Below, in pieces: positions 1 through 8,499 of a DNA stretch of 18,638 nt. Location of the stretch: NCBI GenBank assembly GCA_002314915.1, contig DCHU01000045.1, positions 1 to 18,638 on the forward strand, given 5' to 3'. A model generated the notes under the pieces. It was not told where the DNA came from, did no database searches, and saw only the letters and a list, made by a program, of their open reading frames with translations. A program made the position numbers and the translations under genes. Source of the DNA: Caryophanales bacterium UBA1744 (GTDB lineage: Bacteria; Bacillota_I; Bacilli_A; RFN20; CAG-826). Positions within the stretch are counted from its first letter, which is position 1; each line of letters starts with the position of its first letter.

Positions 1-2
1 GC

Positions 3-1178
3 GGTTCGTTCAGCGGCTTCCTCAGTAGAGAATGGTTGGAAGTTAAATCACCGGGTTATGGTTTCCCTAACGTATTAAATGAAACTTGGGGTGGCTGGAT
101 ACTCGATTACTTTATTGTTGGAACATTTGGCGTTCTGGGTTTGCTAGCAGGTTATGTCTCTTCCAAGAAACTGAATAAGTTCTTAAGCGGAGGTATCGCA
201 GCAACATTGGTATTAGGTGCGATGCTGCTTACAAATAGACCTGAGGTAAAGATTGTTGCTCCACTCCTATCGGTGCTCCTGTTTGTGCTTTTCGCCAAAG
301 AAGAGAAGAAACAGGATCCAAATCTTGTTACAAAAGAATTCGAGATTTTCAAAGAACCTGACTTCTATGTAAGCATCTTCCTTATTCTCGTAGCATCCAC
401 ACTCATTTGGTCTCAGGATATTTGGGAAATGTTGCCAAAAGTCATGCTCAATGCACAGTTCGCATGGAGAAACTGGAGCTTATTCGCGGTTGCTTCCGTC
501 ATCTTGTTGGCATTCATCCTCCCGCTATCTTCAAAGAGAAGAATCGTTACAGGTTTAACTGCTGTAGCTGTTGCACTTCTATTCATATCTAACATGGGAA
601 TTATCGATAAGAGATTCGTCCTTGATGCGGGTCAAACAGGGAGAGAAGAACCATCTATGTCGATGTTGGCAAGTACACATCGTATGGGCGCTCAAAACGA
701 ATACACTCCAGCGGTGTTCAGAGATGGAAGCTATACTTCAGAATACTCAAACTCCTTATATTACGAAGTAAGGTCAGAGATGTACGGAGGCAAGAGCCTT
801 CACTTTGGAATTGATGAGTACATAACACCTGTATTCTTAGAAGGAAGCGGTACGATTGAGATTGCCTCACTTAATTCTCCAGAAGCCACATTCACTGTAA
901 ATGTCACATCAGAGAAGGCGTTAATTCAATTCCCACAGTTCTTCTATGACGGTTATGAACTTCAGTACGGAAAAGAACGCGCAAAAGGAACGAATATAGA
1001 CGGTCTCGTGTCATTCGAGGTTACAAATGGAAACTATTCCGCAAAACTCAAATGGGTCGGTATAACGAGCCAAAAAGTGTGTACTCCGCTGCTATGGATT
1101 GGATTGGTTGGATGTTTGGCACTACCAATAGTTCCAATTGTTATCGAAAAGCAAGCAAAGAAAAAAGAGGTCGAATAA
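3..1178 (+). CDS. Polytopic membrane protein, YfhO/PTPS-related type (5' truncated)
   Basis: The reading frame is open to the left edge of the window (in-frame residues GSFSGFLSREW precede the first possible TTG at 36), so the true start lies outside and only the C-terminal ~391 residues are present. Visible are about six hydrophobic segments in the first 190 residues, a long soluble extracytoplasmic stretch (about residues 200-350) and one last transmembrane helix followed by a short Lys/Glu tail. The soluble part has a beta-sandwich look, with a segment of the type 'aliphatic-P-x-FFYDGYEL...G...NG.Y.AKLKW', which resembles the C-terminal end of YfhO and 6-pyruvoyl-tetrahydropterin-synthase-related membrane proteins. 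Members of those families are linked to envelope glycan or lipid glycosylation; that role is inferred here. The gene converges on the long - strand operon and its stop codon lies in the loop of the shared terminator. Confidence 0.6.
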   Translation, partial: GSFSGFLSREWLEVKSPGYGFPNVLNETWGGWILDYFIVGTFGVLGLLAGYVSSKKLNKFLSGGIAATLVLGAMLLTNRPEVKIVAPLLSVLLFVLFAKEEKKQDPNLVTKEFEIFKEPDFYVSIFLILVASTLIWSQDIWEMLPKVMLNAQFAWRNWSLFAVASVILLAFILPLSSKRRIVTGLTAVAVALLFISNMGIIDKRFVLDAGQTGREEPSMSMLASTHRMGAQNEYTPAVFRDGSYTSEYSNSLYYEVRSEMYGGKSLHFGIDEYITPVFLEGSGTIEIASLNSPEATFTVNVTSEKALIQFPQFFYDGYELQYGKERAKGTNIDGLVSFEVTNGNYSAKLKWVGITSQKVCTPLLWIGLVGCLALPIVPIVIEKQAKKKEVE

Positions 1179-1195
1179 TTCGGCCTCTGTTTTTT
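1159..1195. terminator. Bidirectional intrinsic terminator between convergent genes
   Basis: A 10-bp stem (agaggtcgaa at 1166-1175 with ttcggcctct at 1179-1188, one G-U wobble) closes a 3-nt loop that is itself the TAA stop codon of the + strand gene. A T-run follows on the + strand (1190-1195). An A-run precedes it (1161-1166), which is a T-run for the - strand. It can therefore end both the + strand membrane-protein gene and the long - strand operon, whose last stop codon (1194-1196) lies in the flanking T-run. Confidence 0.88.
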
Positions 1196-2309
1196 AAATC
1201 GCTGTCCAGTTTGCGTACAGGGTTAGATTTCCCATTACCGGAGTTAAGTTTGTGAAGTGTCCGGCGTTAGGGTCTTCTGAATGATCTGGGCACGTCCACC
1301 AGCCATCAAACTTATAACCGGTTTTCTCAACCTTCAAATCATCTCTTGAGAGGTCTATGTAATTTCCTTTTGATACAAGGTACGAACGTGTGTCTGATAA
1401 GTTGACTGAGCTAGCGTTCACAAAATCACCACCGTTTGCGTTGAAACTTACAGTGTAATTGATGTTGTCGGAAACGCTGCTACCTTTCATAGAGAATAAG
1501 AATGACCAGGCGTCATTTTCCTTGTAGTAAACGCCTCCGGAAACTCTATCAAGGTAATAGTCACCGTTCTTTCCGAGAGATGAGGTTGGTTCTCCATTTC
1601 CTGTATACCATTTTGAAATCGATGGTCTATCTAAGAAAACAATCTCTGAGGTACCATCGGTATAAATCACCTTTAGAGCGTAAACGGTTTCGGTTGAGTT
1701 AGATTCATCATACACAACGCTAGCAATACCTACACCATTCTTAATGTCAAATGTCATGTTTGTGCCGTCTGATAAATTAATAATGTATGTGGTTACACCG
1801 TCTTCCTCTTTCAAAAGGTCAATGGATGTAATGCCCACCCCAGACGGAATTGAAATGGTTTGCGATTTTGAACCATCTGAGTACACGAATGCAATGGTAA
1901 GGTTGCCGTCAGCATCATTTCCAACTTCAACGGATTCGATGCCCTTCCCATCTTCCCCAATCGAAATAGGGAATTCGAATACAGACGGATTCATGTTTGA
2001 ATCGGTGTAAATGATGGTCAACTTGACCATACCATCTTCAGTGATTTCCGCCAAAACATTTGCGATACCAACGCCATCCCTGCCTACTGTCCCCCGTGGA
2101 ACTCTGATGGTCATAGGTTCTTTTTCTTCATCTGTCCAATAGATTGTTACAACAAGATCGCCAGTCTTTTCGTCGGTCTCTTGGCCAATGCTTGAAATTG
2201 TTGTGTTAACACTATCTTGTTCAAAGAACATTGAACACGAACCCAGCGACAAGCCGAGAAGAGCTGTAGAAATTGCTAAGCATGTTTTTCTAAGGATTTT
2301 GTTTTTCAT
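1194..2309 (-). CDS. Surface lipoprotein with beta-hairpin repeats and InlB-type C-terminal repeat
   Basis: This 371-aa protein begins with a lipoprotein signal peptide whose lipobox is LGSC, making Cys25 the predicted lipidated residue, so it should be anchored on the outer face of the membrane. Residues about 78-227 hold four divergent ~38-aa repeats of the form G-x-G-I-x-S-V ... D-G-x ... T-I-x-Y-x-D-G-[ST], a pattern seen in Firmicute surface and phage tail proteins. Residues about 234-276 have a 'WYTGNGEP...GKNGDYYLD...GGVYYKENDAW' module, also common in tail-fibre and collagen-like proteins. Residues about 284-369 form an InlB/Listeria-Bacteroides-type repeat (VSFNANGGDF ... GYKFDGWW ... 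LYANW). It is the last gene of the operon, starts 5 nt after the preceding stop and has the SD GGGGGT. Likely an adhesion or matrix-anchoring protein; the function is inferred. Confidence 0.85.
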   Translation of the reverse strand: MKNKILRKTCLAISTALLGLSLGSCSMFFEQDSVNTTISSIGQETDEKTGDLVVTIYWTDEEKEPMTIRVPRGTVGRDGVGIANVLAEITEDGMVKLTIIYTDSNMNPSVFEFPISIGEDGKGIESVEVGNDADGNLTIAFVYSDGSKSQTISIPSGVGITSIDLLKEEDGVTTYIINLSDGTNMTFDIKNGVGIASVVYDESNSTETVYALKVIYTDGTSEIVFLDRPSISKWYTGNGEPTSSLGKNGDYYLDRVSGGVYYKENDAWSFLFSMKGSSVSDNINYTVSFNANGGDFVNASSVNLSDTRSYLVSKGNYIDLSRDDLKVEKTGYKFDGWWTCPDHSEDPNAGHFTNLTPVMGNLTLYANWTAI

Positions 2310-2314
2310 ATGTG

Positions 2315-4717
2315 TTACCCCCTATTATTCAAATTATTAGTTAAATCATCAATTTGTGGTCTGCCGTCAATATTAGGTGTTTCGCCCTTGGACAGAGCCC
2401 CGTTGGTGATAAATGAGAACGGATGGAAACCAATCGCGAATGTAACGCACTTTGCGAGAATCGCATTAGCATTGGACGATAAGTAGTCGCCAACAAGATT
2501 TGATTTCAAGATATCAACATCAAACTTTTCGCTGAACACATTTTCAACCGAGTTAGCGTTATTCACGAGAACGGAATTATTCAATCCGCCGCCATACCAG
2601 GCGAATGCAGAGTTCAACCACTCATCGCCGTTGGAGTCTTTATAGATACGCCCTTCCTTCTTTGCTAAATCGATGATGATTTTCTTAAGAGGGAAGAAAT
2701 CGTCAACAGTGAGTCCATCTAATTGAGAGATTGCTCCAGCCAAGATATCGAAATTCGTCTCTACCAAGGCAGATGTATCAATGTTTGCGGCCTTTTTCCA
2801 ATCATAGAATTTACTGTTTCCATTTAAAGTGAGTTTGACCGGCATCGACGTTCCTCCAATTCCACGAGGAACCGTAAAACCATTCAATACTTTTAAAACA
2901 TCGCCTATTTGCGATGGCATACCAGAATACAGGTATGGGCCATTATACATAGAGTCAAACGCTATCGAGAAGATACCTGAATTAGCAAAATTCGTGTCCG
3001 CAATCGTAATACGCGAATCGAATTCCCCGTCCTCGTAAGTTTTGTTGTCTAGTGCGTTCTGCAAGGAAAGTAATGATTGATGCGCCACATGCGCAGACTG
3101 ACTATCAAGATTACCTCCCATAAGAATTTCGTTGAAATACTGATCCGCTGGCACAACATCCGTTTCTATTCTGTCGGTTGTCCCGAAAATATCAGAAACA
3201 GTTCCACTCAATGACGATGACCCGATTTCAACATTCGCCTTTTTCGTTAAATTAGAGCCAACAAACTTATTCGATCCGACCTTTAAGATAAATTCTCCAG
3301 CATTCATTAGATTACAGTTATCAATGAGCAATCCATCTGAAGAGAAGGCTCTCACTACGGTTCTGCCGTTCGATAGGATTGAATTCTTAATTGTTACGTT
3401 CTTGGCATTGACGTCAACAACTGATCCAGAATAGAAGAAGTTAGATACGTTCGACTGATTTGAGAGATTCGAGAACTTGAGATCGTCCACGACAATTCCA
3501 TCGGCATCGAGATATAAACCAACGTTGTCCTGACCAAATGCCTTAACTAACGAATCAGTTGAAACGTTGCCAATAGTGACGTAAGCAAGCGGCCCTCTGA
3601 ACAAGTCGGCAGAATCAAGTTTAGGTTTTCCTATAGTCGCCAGTTCCTTAGGGGCACATAGGTTGTGAGCGTTGATTGTGAATCCGTTGCCGTAGATATT
3701 CTTCTGGGCACGCACAGCAACTAGAATATCGGTTGAATAGTTTGTTCCCATCTCTTTGTTGTATTGATCAATAAACCGATGGCTGTATGTCGTCTCCGTC
3801 TTATAAAGTTCATTCGCGAAGTTGTACTGCCCTTTTGAGTTCCTATTGCCGAATAATTTGGTGTTGTTTGCTTTGTACTCGCCTTGCCCATTGAATGTTT
3901 CTTCATATGATTTAAGGTTTGTCTGCATACAGACGATCTCGCCTTTTTCCGAGAAATTTGTACACATAAGGAGATCGTTGTAGGAATAAACATTTATTCC
4001 ATCCTTAATAACAGAGAAGTTGTATGTCTTAGATAAGTGTGTATCATCAAGAGTTCTGACCGTAATAAACGATTCATCGTTAGCGCCGTTGATTGTGACA
4101 TCCTTATTATTTGAAATAGAAATGTTATCCGACTTTCCAGCGATGTAATAATCTCCATCGGAGCCTAGCACTTTAACATTGATTGTGAATTTGGCCTTTT
4201 CTTTTAACGTCTCAGCTCCATAGGCAGCGTTGGAATACTTAATATCATATTCTCCATAGCATCTGTTTCCCGTTACAGATTCGGAAGATGATGCTGGAGT
4301 TGTGTTAAGAACGATTGCGCCGTCCTTGTATATTTCTGCATAAAAGTATTTAGACTTGGTTCCCCTGACGTTAGAACAAATCACTTTACATTCCCCTTCC
4401 GCCAAGGCCTTTAGATAGAAGATTCCATTTTCATCTTCGACCGTCGCAAATTCAGGATCAGACTCGTTAATCTTATCCACTCTCCATGTGAGTTCATTTC
4501 CATTTGCCAATTTCACATTCGCGCCAGCGACAGGTGTGGCTTCAAGCCTGTATCTTTCGGTTGTGCTGATTTGGAATCCTTCATACTCTTCGTAGTTCCA
4601 TAAAATGTCTGAAATATCAGTTAAAACGGTGTTGTCCAAAATAGCGACAGACACGAATGAGAGAATCGCGATAATAAATGGTATTACCAATAAGATGATA
4701 AGCGTTTTCTTTCTCAT
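2315..4717 (-). CDS. Large secreted or membrane-anchored protein with Big2-like and beta-helix-like regions
   Basis: An 800-aa protein with one N-terminal hydrophobic segment (about residues 5-27) after MRKK, which could be a signal peptide or an uncleaved anchor; it lacks the Trp-containing SipW-class motif. Residues about 50-130 resemble a bacterial Ig-like (Big2) domain (ATVEDENGIFYLKALAEGE). Residues about 335-505 contain short Ile/Val-Asn turns (VTIKNSILSN, LLIDNCNLMN) typical of right-handed parallel beta-helices. The remainder is unrecognised and no sortase motif is visible at the C-terminus. I chose ATG at 4717, 1 nt after the permease stop, because GGAG sits 10 nt upstream; the in-frame TTG at 4726 has no usable SD. 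Its position directly after the ABC permease suggests a partner or cargo of the transporter. No enzymatic motif was recognised. Confidence 0.8.
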   Translation of the reverse strand: MRKKTLIILLVIPFIIAILSFVSVAILDNTVLTDISDILWNYEEYEGFQISTTERYRLEATPVAGANVKLANGNELTWRVDKINESDPEFATVEDENGIFYLKALAEGECKVICSNVRGTKSKYFYAEIYKDGAIVLNTTPASSSESVTGNRCYGEYDIKYSNAAYGAETLKEKAKFTINVKVLGSDGDYYIAGKSDNISISNNKDVTINGANDESFITVRTLDDTHLSKTYNFSVIKDGINVYSYNDLLMCTNFSEKGEIVCMQTNLKSYEETFNGQGEYKANNTKLFGNRNSKGQYNFANELYKTETTYSHRFIDQYNKEMGTNYSTDILVAVRAQKNIYGNGFTINAHNLCAPKELATIGKPKLDSADLFRGPLAYVTIGNVSTDSLVKAFGQDNVGLYLDADGIVVDDLKFSNLSNQSNVSNFFYSGSVVDVNAKNVTIKNSILSNGRTVVRAFSSDGLLIDNCNLMNAGEFILKVGSNKFVGSNLTKKANVEIGSSSLSGTVSDIFGTTDRIETDVVPADQYFNEILMGGNLDSQSAHVAHQSLLSLQNALDNKTYEDGEFDSRITIADTNFANSGIFSIAFDSMYNGPYLYSGMPSQIGDVLKVLNGFTVPRGIGGTSMPVKLTLNGNSKFYDWKKAANIDTSALVETNFDILAGAISQLDGLTVDDFFPLKKIIIDLAKKEGRIYKDSNGDEWLNSAFAWYGGGLNNSVLVNNANSVENVFSEKFDVDILKSNLVGDYLSSNANAILAKCVTFAIGFHPFSFITNGALSKGETPNIDGRPQIDDLTNNLNNRG

Positions 4718-4718
4718 A

Positions 4719-6329
4719 CTATCCAATCTCCATCATTTCAAAATAACGGTTGTACTGTTTTCCGATGTTGAAGAACAACGGGCTAATAAGGGCAACCGAT
4801 AGAACAACCTCCACCAAATAGGAGAACCAAACGTAAACTCCTGTCATGGAGAACACAAAGTGAACAATAAACATAAGAATTGGAGCAACAAATGCAAGAA
4901 GGGTGTTAATCCATCCAAGCTTTCTAGAGTCTCTCCTCTGATCGTTCATATCAAAGATAATTCCAACATAATTTGTGAATACGATAATTGCCTCTCCTGC
5001 AATTAAAGATACAACAGATGTCATGAGGTCGATATTAGATGTAACGAGCAGGGCGATAACGGAAACAATCAGTGAGATTGAGGATAAGATTGTTGGAATG
5101 GTTGCTTTCGCAAGAATCTGCTTTTCAGGCTTGATAGGGATGTATTTAACAATCTGAATAGACTTACCTTCACGGGAAATCGATAAGGAAGCGGATGCGT
5201 TGATTGCCGAACTGAATAACAAAATCATGAGCATATTAAGACCCGAAATAATATCAGGGAAATACGTAACAAGAATTCTGATATTGGCATAGACGATTGA
5301 GTTAAGTGACGAGATGACAATAAACGAGAAAAATGGCGCCATGATAAGCAATGCCGTGTACGAGAAGATATATGTGGAATCTTTAAAAATTAAATCGAAC
5401 TCCTTCTTCATTAAATGTTTAATGCCAAACTGAACTCTAAGCGCCTTCTTTGATTTTTTAACTTTAGTTGCCTGCTCAACTTCCCCACAAGCAAAACGTT
5501 TGTAAGCAACCGAAGACGTAATAACTCCTACAATAATAGAAGCTAATGTGAATCCCAATGTAAGGCATGTGAACGGGAAGAAATTTATATTGTCGACAAG
5601 CATTGAGCAATAGTAGAAGACAGGAACAAAGAATTTAGTGCTTCTTGAAATGTGTCCAACAAGTTCAGGAGAAAGAATGCCACTGGTTGTCGAACCGGCT
5701 AAAGCTTCTAAGAATAATGTCAAAATGAGTTGATAAATGAGGCAGAGGGCGGTGACCCCTAAGCAAGCTAATGCAAACTGAACTATATCATTCTTTTTGA
5801 CAATTCGTCCAAAAACTTCAAACACTACCGAGAAAACCAATGATAATCCAACGCCGAAAAGCGATATGACAACTGGATAGAGTATCGAGAAGATATAGTA
5901 TCTTGGGCCAAATTCTTTTAGCACTGCAAATGTTATAAGGAGAGGAACTGACAGCAAGAAATTGCTGATTACCTGTTGGATATATATAAAGGAGACTTTT
6001 GACGCTATTAGGTCGCTTGAAGAAATCGGAAGCGTACCCAAGATGAACCTGTCGTTCTTATCAAACAAGATGGTTTTGGCTTTCCATCCGGAAAATAGAG
6101 ATTCTATTATCATTATCGAGAACAAGATTAACAATAGGAAGGAGAACGAACTTCCGGAAGCGTACTTCTCCAGTTTGCCATAAAGTCTATTAAACAGGAA
6201 AACCTCAAGGATAATCACGCCGGCATATAAAACAATTCTCAGAATAATTCCCAAAGCTAAAGACCAGGCGCTCTTAGGCTCTCCTGCTCTCCTCTCTACT
6301 CTTTCTTTGTGAATCAATTCTAAAATCAC
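4719..6329 (-). CDS. ABC transporter permease, ABC-2-like exporter (about 12 TM helices)
   Basis: This 536-aa protein is almost entirely hydrophobic, with about 12 predicted membrane helices in two halves separated by a basic cytoplasmic loop (around residues 280-310, KKSKKALR). The N-terminal ~25 residues are polar and cytoplasmic. It starts 3 nt after the stop of the ABC ATPase gene, so the two should form one transporter with the ATPase energising this membrane subunit. The architecture resembles large Firmicute ABC-2/EcsB-like exporters rather than importers; no substrate-binding protein is encoded nearby. The C-terminal halves of such proteins are poorly conserved, so the substrate is unknown. 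The operon position suggests export of a surface polymer or peptide, or control of membrane-protein maturation, as EcsAB affects secretion and signal peptidase function in Bacillus. That last link is inference. Confidence 0.82.
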   Translation of the reverse strand: MILELIHKERVERRAGEPKSAWSLALGIILRIVLYAGVIILEVFLFNRLYGKLEKYASGSSFSFLLLILFSIMIIESLFSGWKAKTILFDKNDRFILGTLPISSSDLIASKVSFIYIQQVISNFLLSVPLLITFAVLKEFGPRYYIFSILYPVVISLFGVGLSLVFSVVFEVFGRIVKKNDIVQFALACLGVTALCLIYQLILTLFLEALAGSTTSGILSPELVGHISRSTKFFVPVFYYCSMLVDNINFFPFTCLTLGFTLASIIVGVITSSVAYKRFACGEVEQATKVKKSKKALRVQFGIKHLMKKEFDLIFKDSTYIFSYTALLIMAPFFSFIVISSLNSIVYANIRILVTYFPDIISGLNMLMILLFSSAINASASLSISREGKSIQIVKYIPIKPEKQILAKATIPTILSSISLIVSVIALLVTSNIDLMTSVVSLIAGEAIIVFTNYVGIIFDMNDQRRDSRKLGWINTLLAFVAPILMFIVHFVFSMTGVYVWFSYLVEVVLSVALISPLFFNIGKQYNRYFEMMEIG

Positions 6330-6332
6330 TGT

Positions 6333-7112
6333 TTATTGTCCTTCTTTGACATATGTATCGAAGAAAATCTTTGAAAGATATTTCCTCTTTAATGGCTCCT
6401 TATTGAAATCAATGAGGTCAGAGACAACTCCATCATTGATGATAGCGACTCTGTCGCAAATTTTTGCGACGAGATCCATATTGTGGGATGTGACAAATAC
6501 AGTTCTGCCGTTGTTTGCGTATTCTCTAAGCATTTTAACGAGCACTTCGTAGACCATAATATCAAGTCCAACGGTTGGCTCATCGAGAATCCAAACCTCT
6601 GGGTTGTGAATAAGTGATGCCATCAGGCAGACCTTTTGTTTCATGCCGTGAGAGTATTCTCTGATTCTTCTATTCATATCATCATCTGATAGTTCAAACT
6701 TTCTTCTTAAGAATTCATAGTTCGAATCAAATGACGATTGAATCATGTCATATGACGATGCAATAAACTGGAGATATTCGTTTCCGGTCATCATCTCATA
6801 TGCGATAGGTTCTGATGAAACATATCCAAAAGTCGATTTAGCGAATAACGGTTCTTTCTTTGTGTCATATCCACAGATGCTGATTGTTCCGCTGTCTTGT
6901 CTCTTCAAACCGACAACGCAGTCAATGGTTGTTGATTTACCAGCACCATTCTTACCGATAAAACCGAACACTTCGCCTCTCTTAACCTGAAGATTTAGAC
7001 CTTTTAAGACGTGTTTCTTTCCGTACGACTTATGGACTTCTTTAATGTCGATTGGGTATTCGTATTCTTCGCTCTCTACGGTTTCAGTTGTTTTTATTTC
7101 CTCTTTAGTCAC
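6333..7112 (-). CDS. ABC transporter ATP-binding protein
   Basis: This 259-aa nucleotide-binding subunit has Walker A GKNGAGKST (residues about 53-61), signature-like YSHGMKQK (153-160), Walker B VWILDEPT (173-180), the D-loop GLD and the H-loop His210 (VTSHNMD). The Q-loop position reads GYVSSEP where PQE or similar is usual, so the glutamine appears replaced by serine. The start is set at GTG 7112 because a perfect AGGAGG lies 7 nt upstream; the upstream ATG at 7157 would sit 53 nt inside the preceding gene with no SD. The GTG start overlaps the DUF2357 gene stop by 8 nt, indicating translational coupling between the AAA+/DUF2357 pair and the transporter. An acidic, Glu-rich leader (about 20 residues) precedes the domain. 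It pairs with the permease immediately downstream. Confidence 0.93.
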   Translation of the reverse strand: MTKEEIKTTETVESEEYEYPIDIKEVHKSYGKKHVLKGLNLQVKRGEVFGFIGKNGAGKSTTIDCVVGLKRQDSGTISICGYDTKKEPLFAKSTFGYVSSEPIAYEMMTGNEYLQFIASSYDMIQSSFDSNYEFLRRKFELSDDDMNRRIREYSHGMKQKVCLMASLIHNPEVWILDEPTVGLDIMVYEVLVKMLREYANNGRTVFVTSHNMDLVAKICDRVAIINDGVVSDLIDFNKEPLKRKYLSKIFFDTYVKEGQ

Positions 7113-8484
7113 GGCTGAACCTCCTGAATGTCTTAATCCAAATGTACTGTCCTCCATCTAGCAACGCGTAGACAGATCCGCATCTATCACAAATCATTCT
7201 GTTGGAATGATACTGTGTCTTGCTTGAACCGCAAACAGGACATCTTTCCAGAGCGGATTCCTTGTTAGCTCTAAATATCATCGATAGCGATGACAAGAAA
7301 CCATCATATCTCTCTTTGATATCTTTCTTGTGGTAGGAAATAGTCAGACAGTTTGCGAAGTCTTTTGCGATGTTCTCCATGGAGATGAGCAATACCTTCT
7401 CAAAATGAGAGAAGTAAAGCCCTCTTCTTTCCCTAAAGGTTCTAACATCTCTAGGGTTATATGTTCTCTTAGTGATAAGCAAACAGTTGTAATACTCAAC
7501 GCCTTTATAATCCGCCACCACTTTCAGACCGTCATCATCCTGTTCAAGGTTAAATGTGAGTACTCCTTTAACGAATGAGAAAGGCTCGAATGCAATCTTT
7601 CCATTTTCATATCTAACAACGGTATCTCCAGGAAGAAGTTTTTCGTTATTAAGATAATCGAGGAATGAGAGAAGCATGAAGTTTTGATACGCCTGTTCCG
7701 TCTGAGACTCCGCCCTATTTGTACCAAGCAAATTGTCTTTGTAGTAACGGAAACAATAGTTATACATAGGGTCGTGGAGAAGAATGTTCGTCGGAACAAA
7801 ATTTTGAGATACATCTTTCTTATGAAGTCTCTTGTAGAATTCCGACTCCATCATCTTGGTGTTTTTTCTCTTTAACTTGTTAAGTTCCGCGAAGACCTTA
7901 TCTTGGCCAACGATAGAGCTATTGACATCAAAAACGCCTTCAATAGGTTTATTTGTTTCGAATGATGAAAGCAGCATATTTGGCGAGAAGGAGATACCTC
8001 TCGTCTCATAGTAGTTTTCAAATGACGCGAACGATGGATCTAGATCATTTAGTAATTTTGTTACTTCTTCATCTATTCTATCGATGAGATATGCTATGAA
8101 CCTATTCTCGTAGGTATCAATCGTGTCCACCTTTTCGACTGAGTGAACATACTCCGGGGACATAGTACCAGTCTGTTTTCTCTTCCACAGTCCGGTGTCT
8201 CTCATTGTTTCTCTAAAGGAGTTTGGGCTTAGGGAGGAAGCCTGTTCTGCCCTTAGGATGACCTCCGAGTCAACAACTTGGATGTGTGGTTTCGCGATGA
8301 TGGAGATGATTTTGTCCGCCAAAGCACTGAGAGATTGGATTGTTGAATAATAGGTATCGAAGTTAATTGGCTCGTAAAAACCGATTTTTACCTTTTCTAA
8401 GGCGTTTGAAAGACATGAGAGCTTAACTCCCTGTTCAAACGCTTGCTGTGTCTTAGAATTGAAGTCTTCGAAGAATCTATCCAT
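7105..8484 (-). CDS. DUF2357/McrC-like protein with C-terminal zinc ribbon
   Basis: A 459-aa soluble protein. Residues 120-140 contain DTYENRFIAYLIDRI, matching the 'ENRF' hallmark of the DUF2357 family, which partners McrB-type AAA+ proteins in McrBC-like modules. The middle (about 230-380) resembles the McrC-like core (YNYCFRYYK, PGDTVVRYENGK, TKRTYNPRD). The C-terminus carries a zinc ribbon with CPVC at 415-418 and CDRC at 432-435. A convincing PD-(D/E)xK nuclease centre was not seen: only a lone ADYK near residue 325 fits part of it, so the nuclease activity is doubtful. It starts 15 nt after the AAA+ gene with SD GAGGT and overlaps the ABC ATPase start, placing it firmly in this operon. 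In known McrBC-type systems McrC stimulates McrB GTPase and cuts DNA; here the context is cell-surface genes and the role is unknown. Confidence 0.78.
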   Translation of the reverse strand: MDRFFEDFNSKTQQAFEQGVKLSCLSNALEKVKIGFYEPINFDTYYSTIQSLSALADKIISIIAKPHIQVVDSEVILRAEQASSLSPNSFRETMRDTGLWKRKQTGTMSPEYVHSVEKVDTIDTYENRFIAYLIDRIDEEVTKLLNDLDPSFASFENYYETRGISFSPNMLLSSFETNKPIEGVFDVNSSIVGQDKVFAELNKLKRKNTKMMESEFYKRLHKKDVSQNFVPTNILLHDPMYNYCFRYYKDNLLGTNRAESQTEQAYQNFMLLSFLDYLNNEKLLPGDTVVRYENGKIAFEPFSFVKGVLTFNLEQDDDGLKVVADYKGVEYYNCLLITKRTYNPRDVRTFRERRGLYFSHFEKVLLISMENIAKDFANCLTISYHKKDIKERYDGFLSSLSMIFRANKESALERCPVCGSSKTQYHSNRMICDRCGSVYALLDGGQYIWIKTFRRFSRD

Positions 8485-8499
8485 AAATCAACCTCGGTA

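Noticed and set aside
7113..7157. ATG at 7157 as start of the ABC ATPase
   Set aside because: It lies 53 nt inside the DUF2357 gene, has no SD, and would add 15 residues before the acidic leader; GTG 7112 has a perfect AGGAGG at 7 nt.
7495..7530. PD-(D/E)xK nuclease site in the DUF2357 protein (ADYK near residue 325)
   Set aside because: Only part of the motif fits and the surrounding hydrophobic strand pattern is not convincing; left as doubtful.
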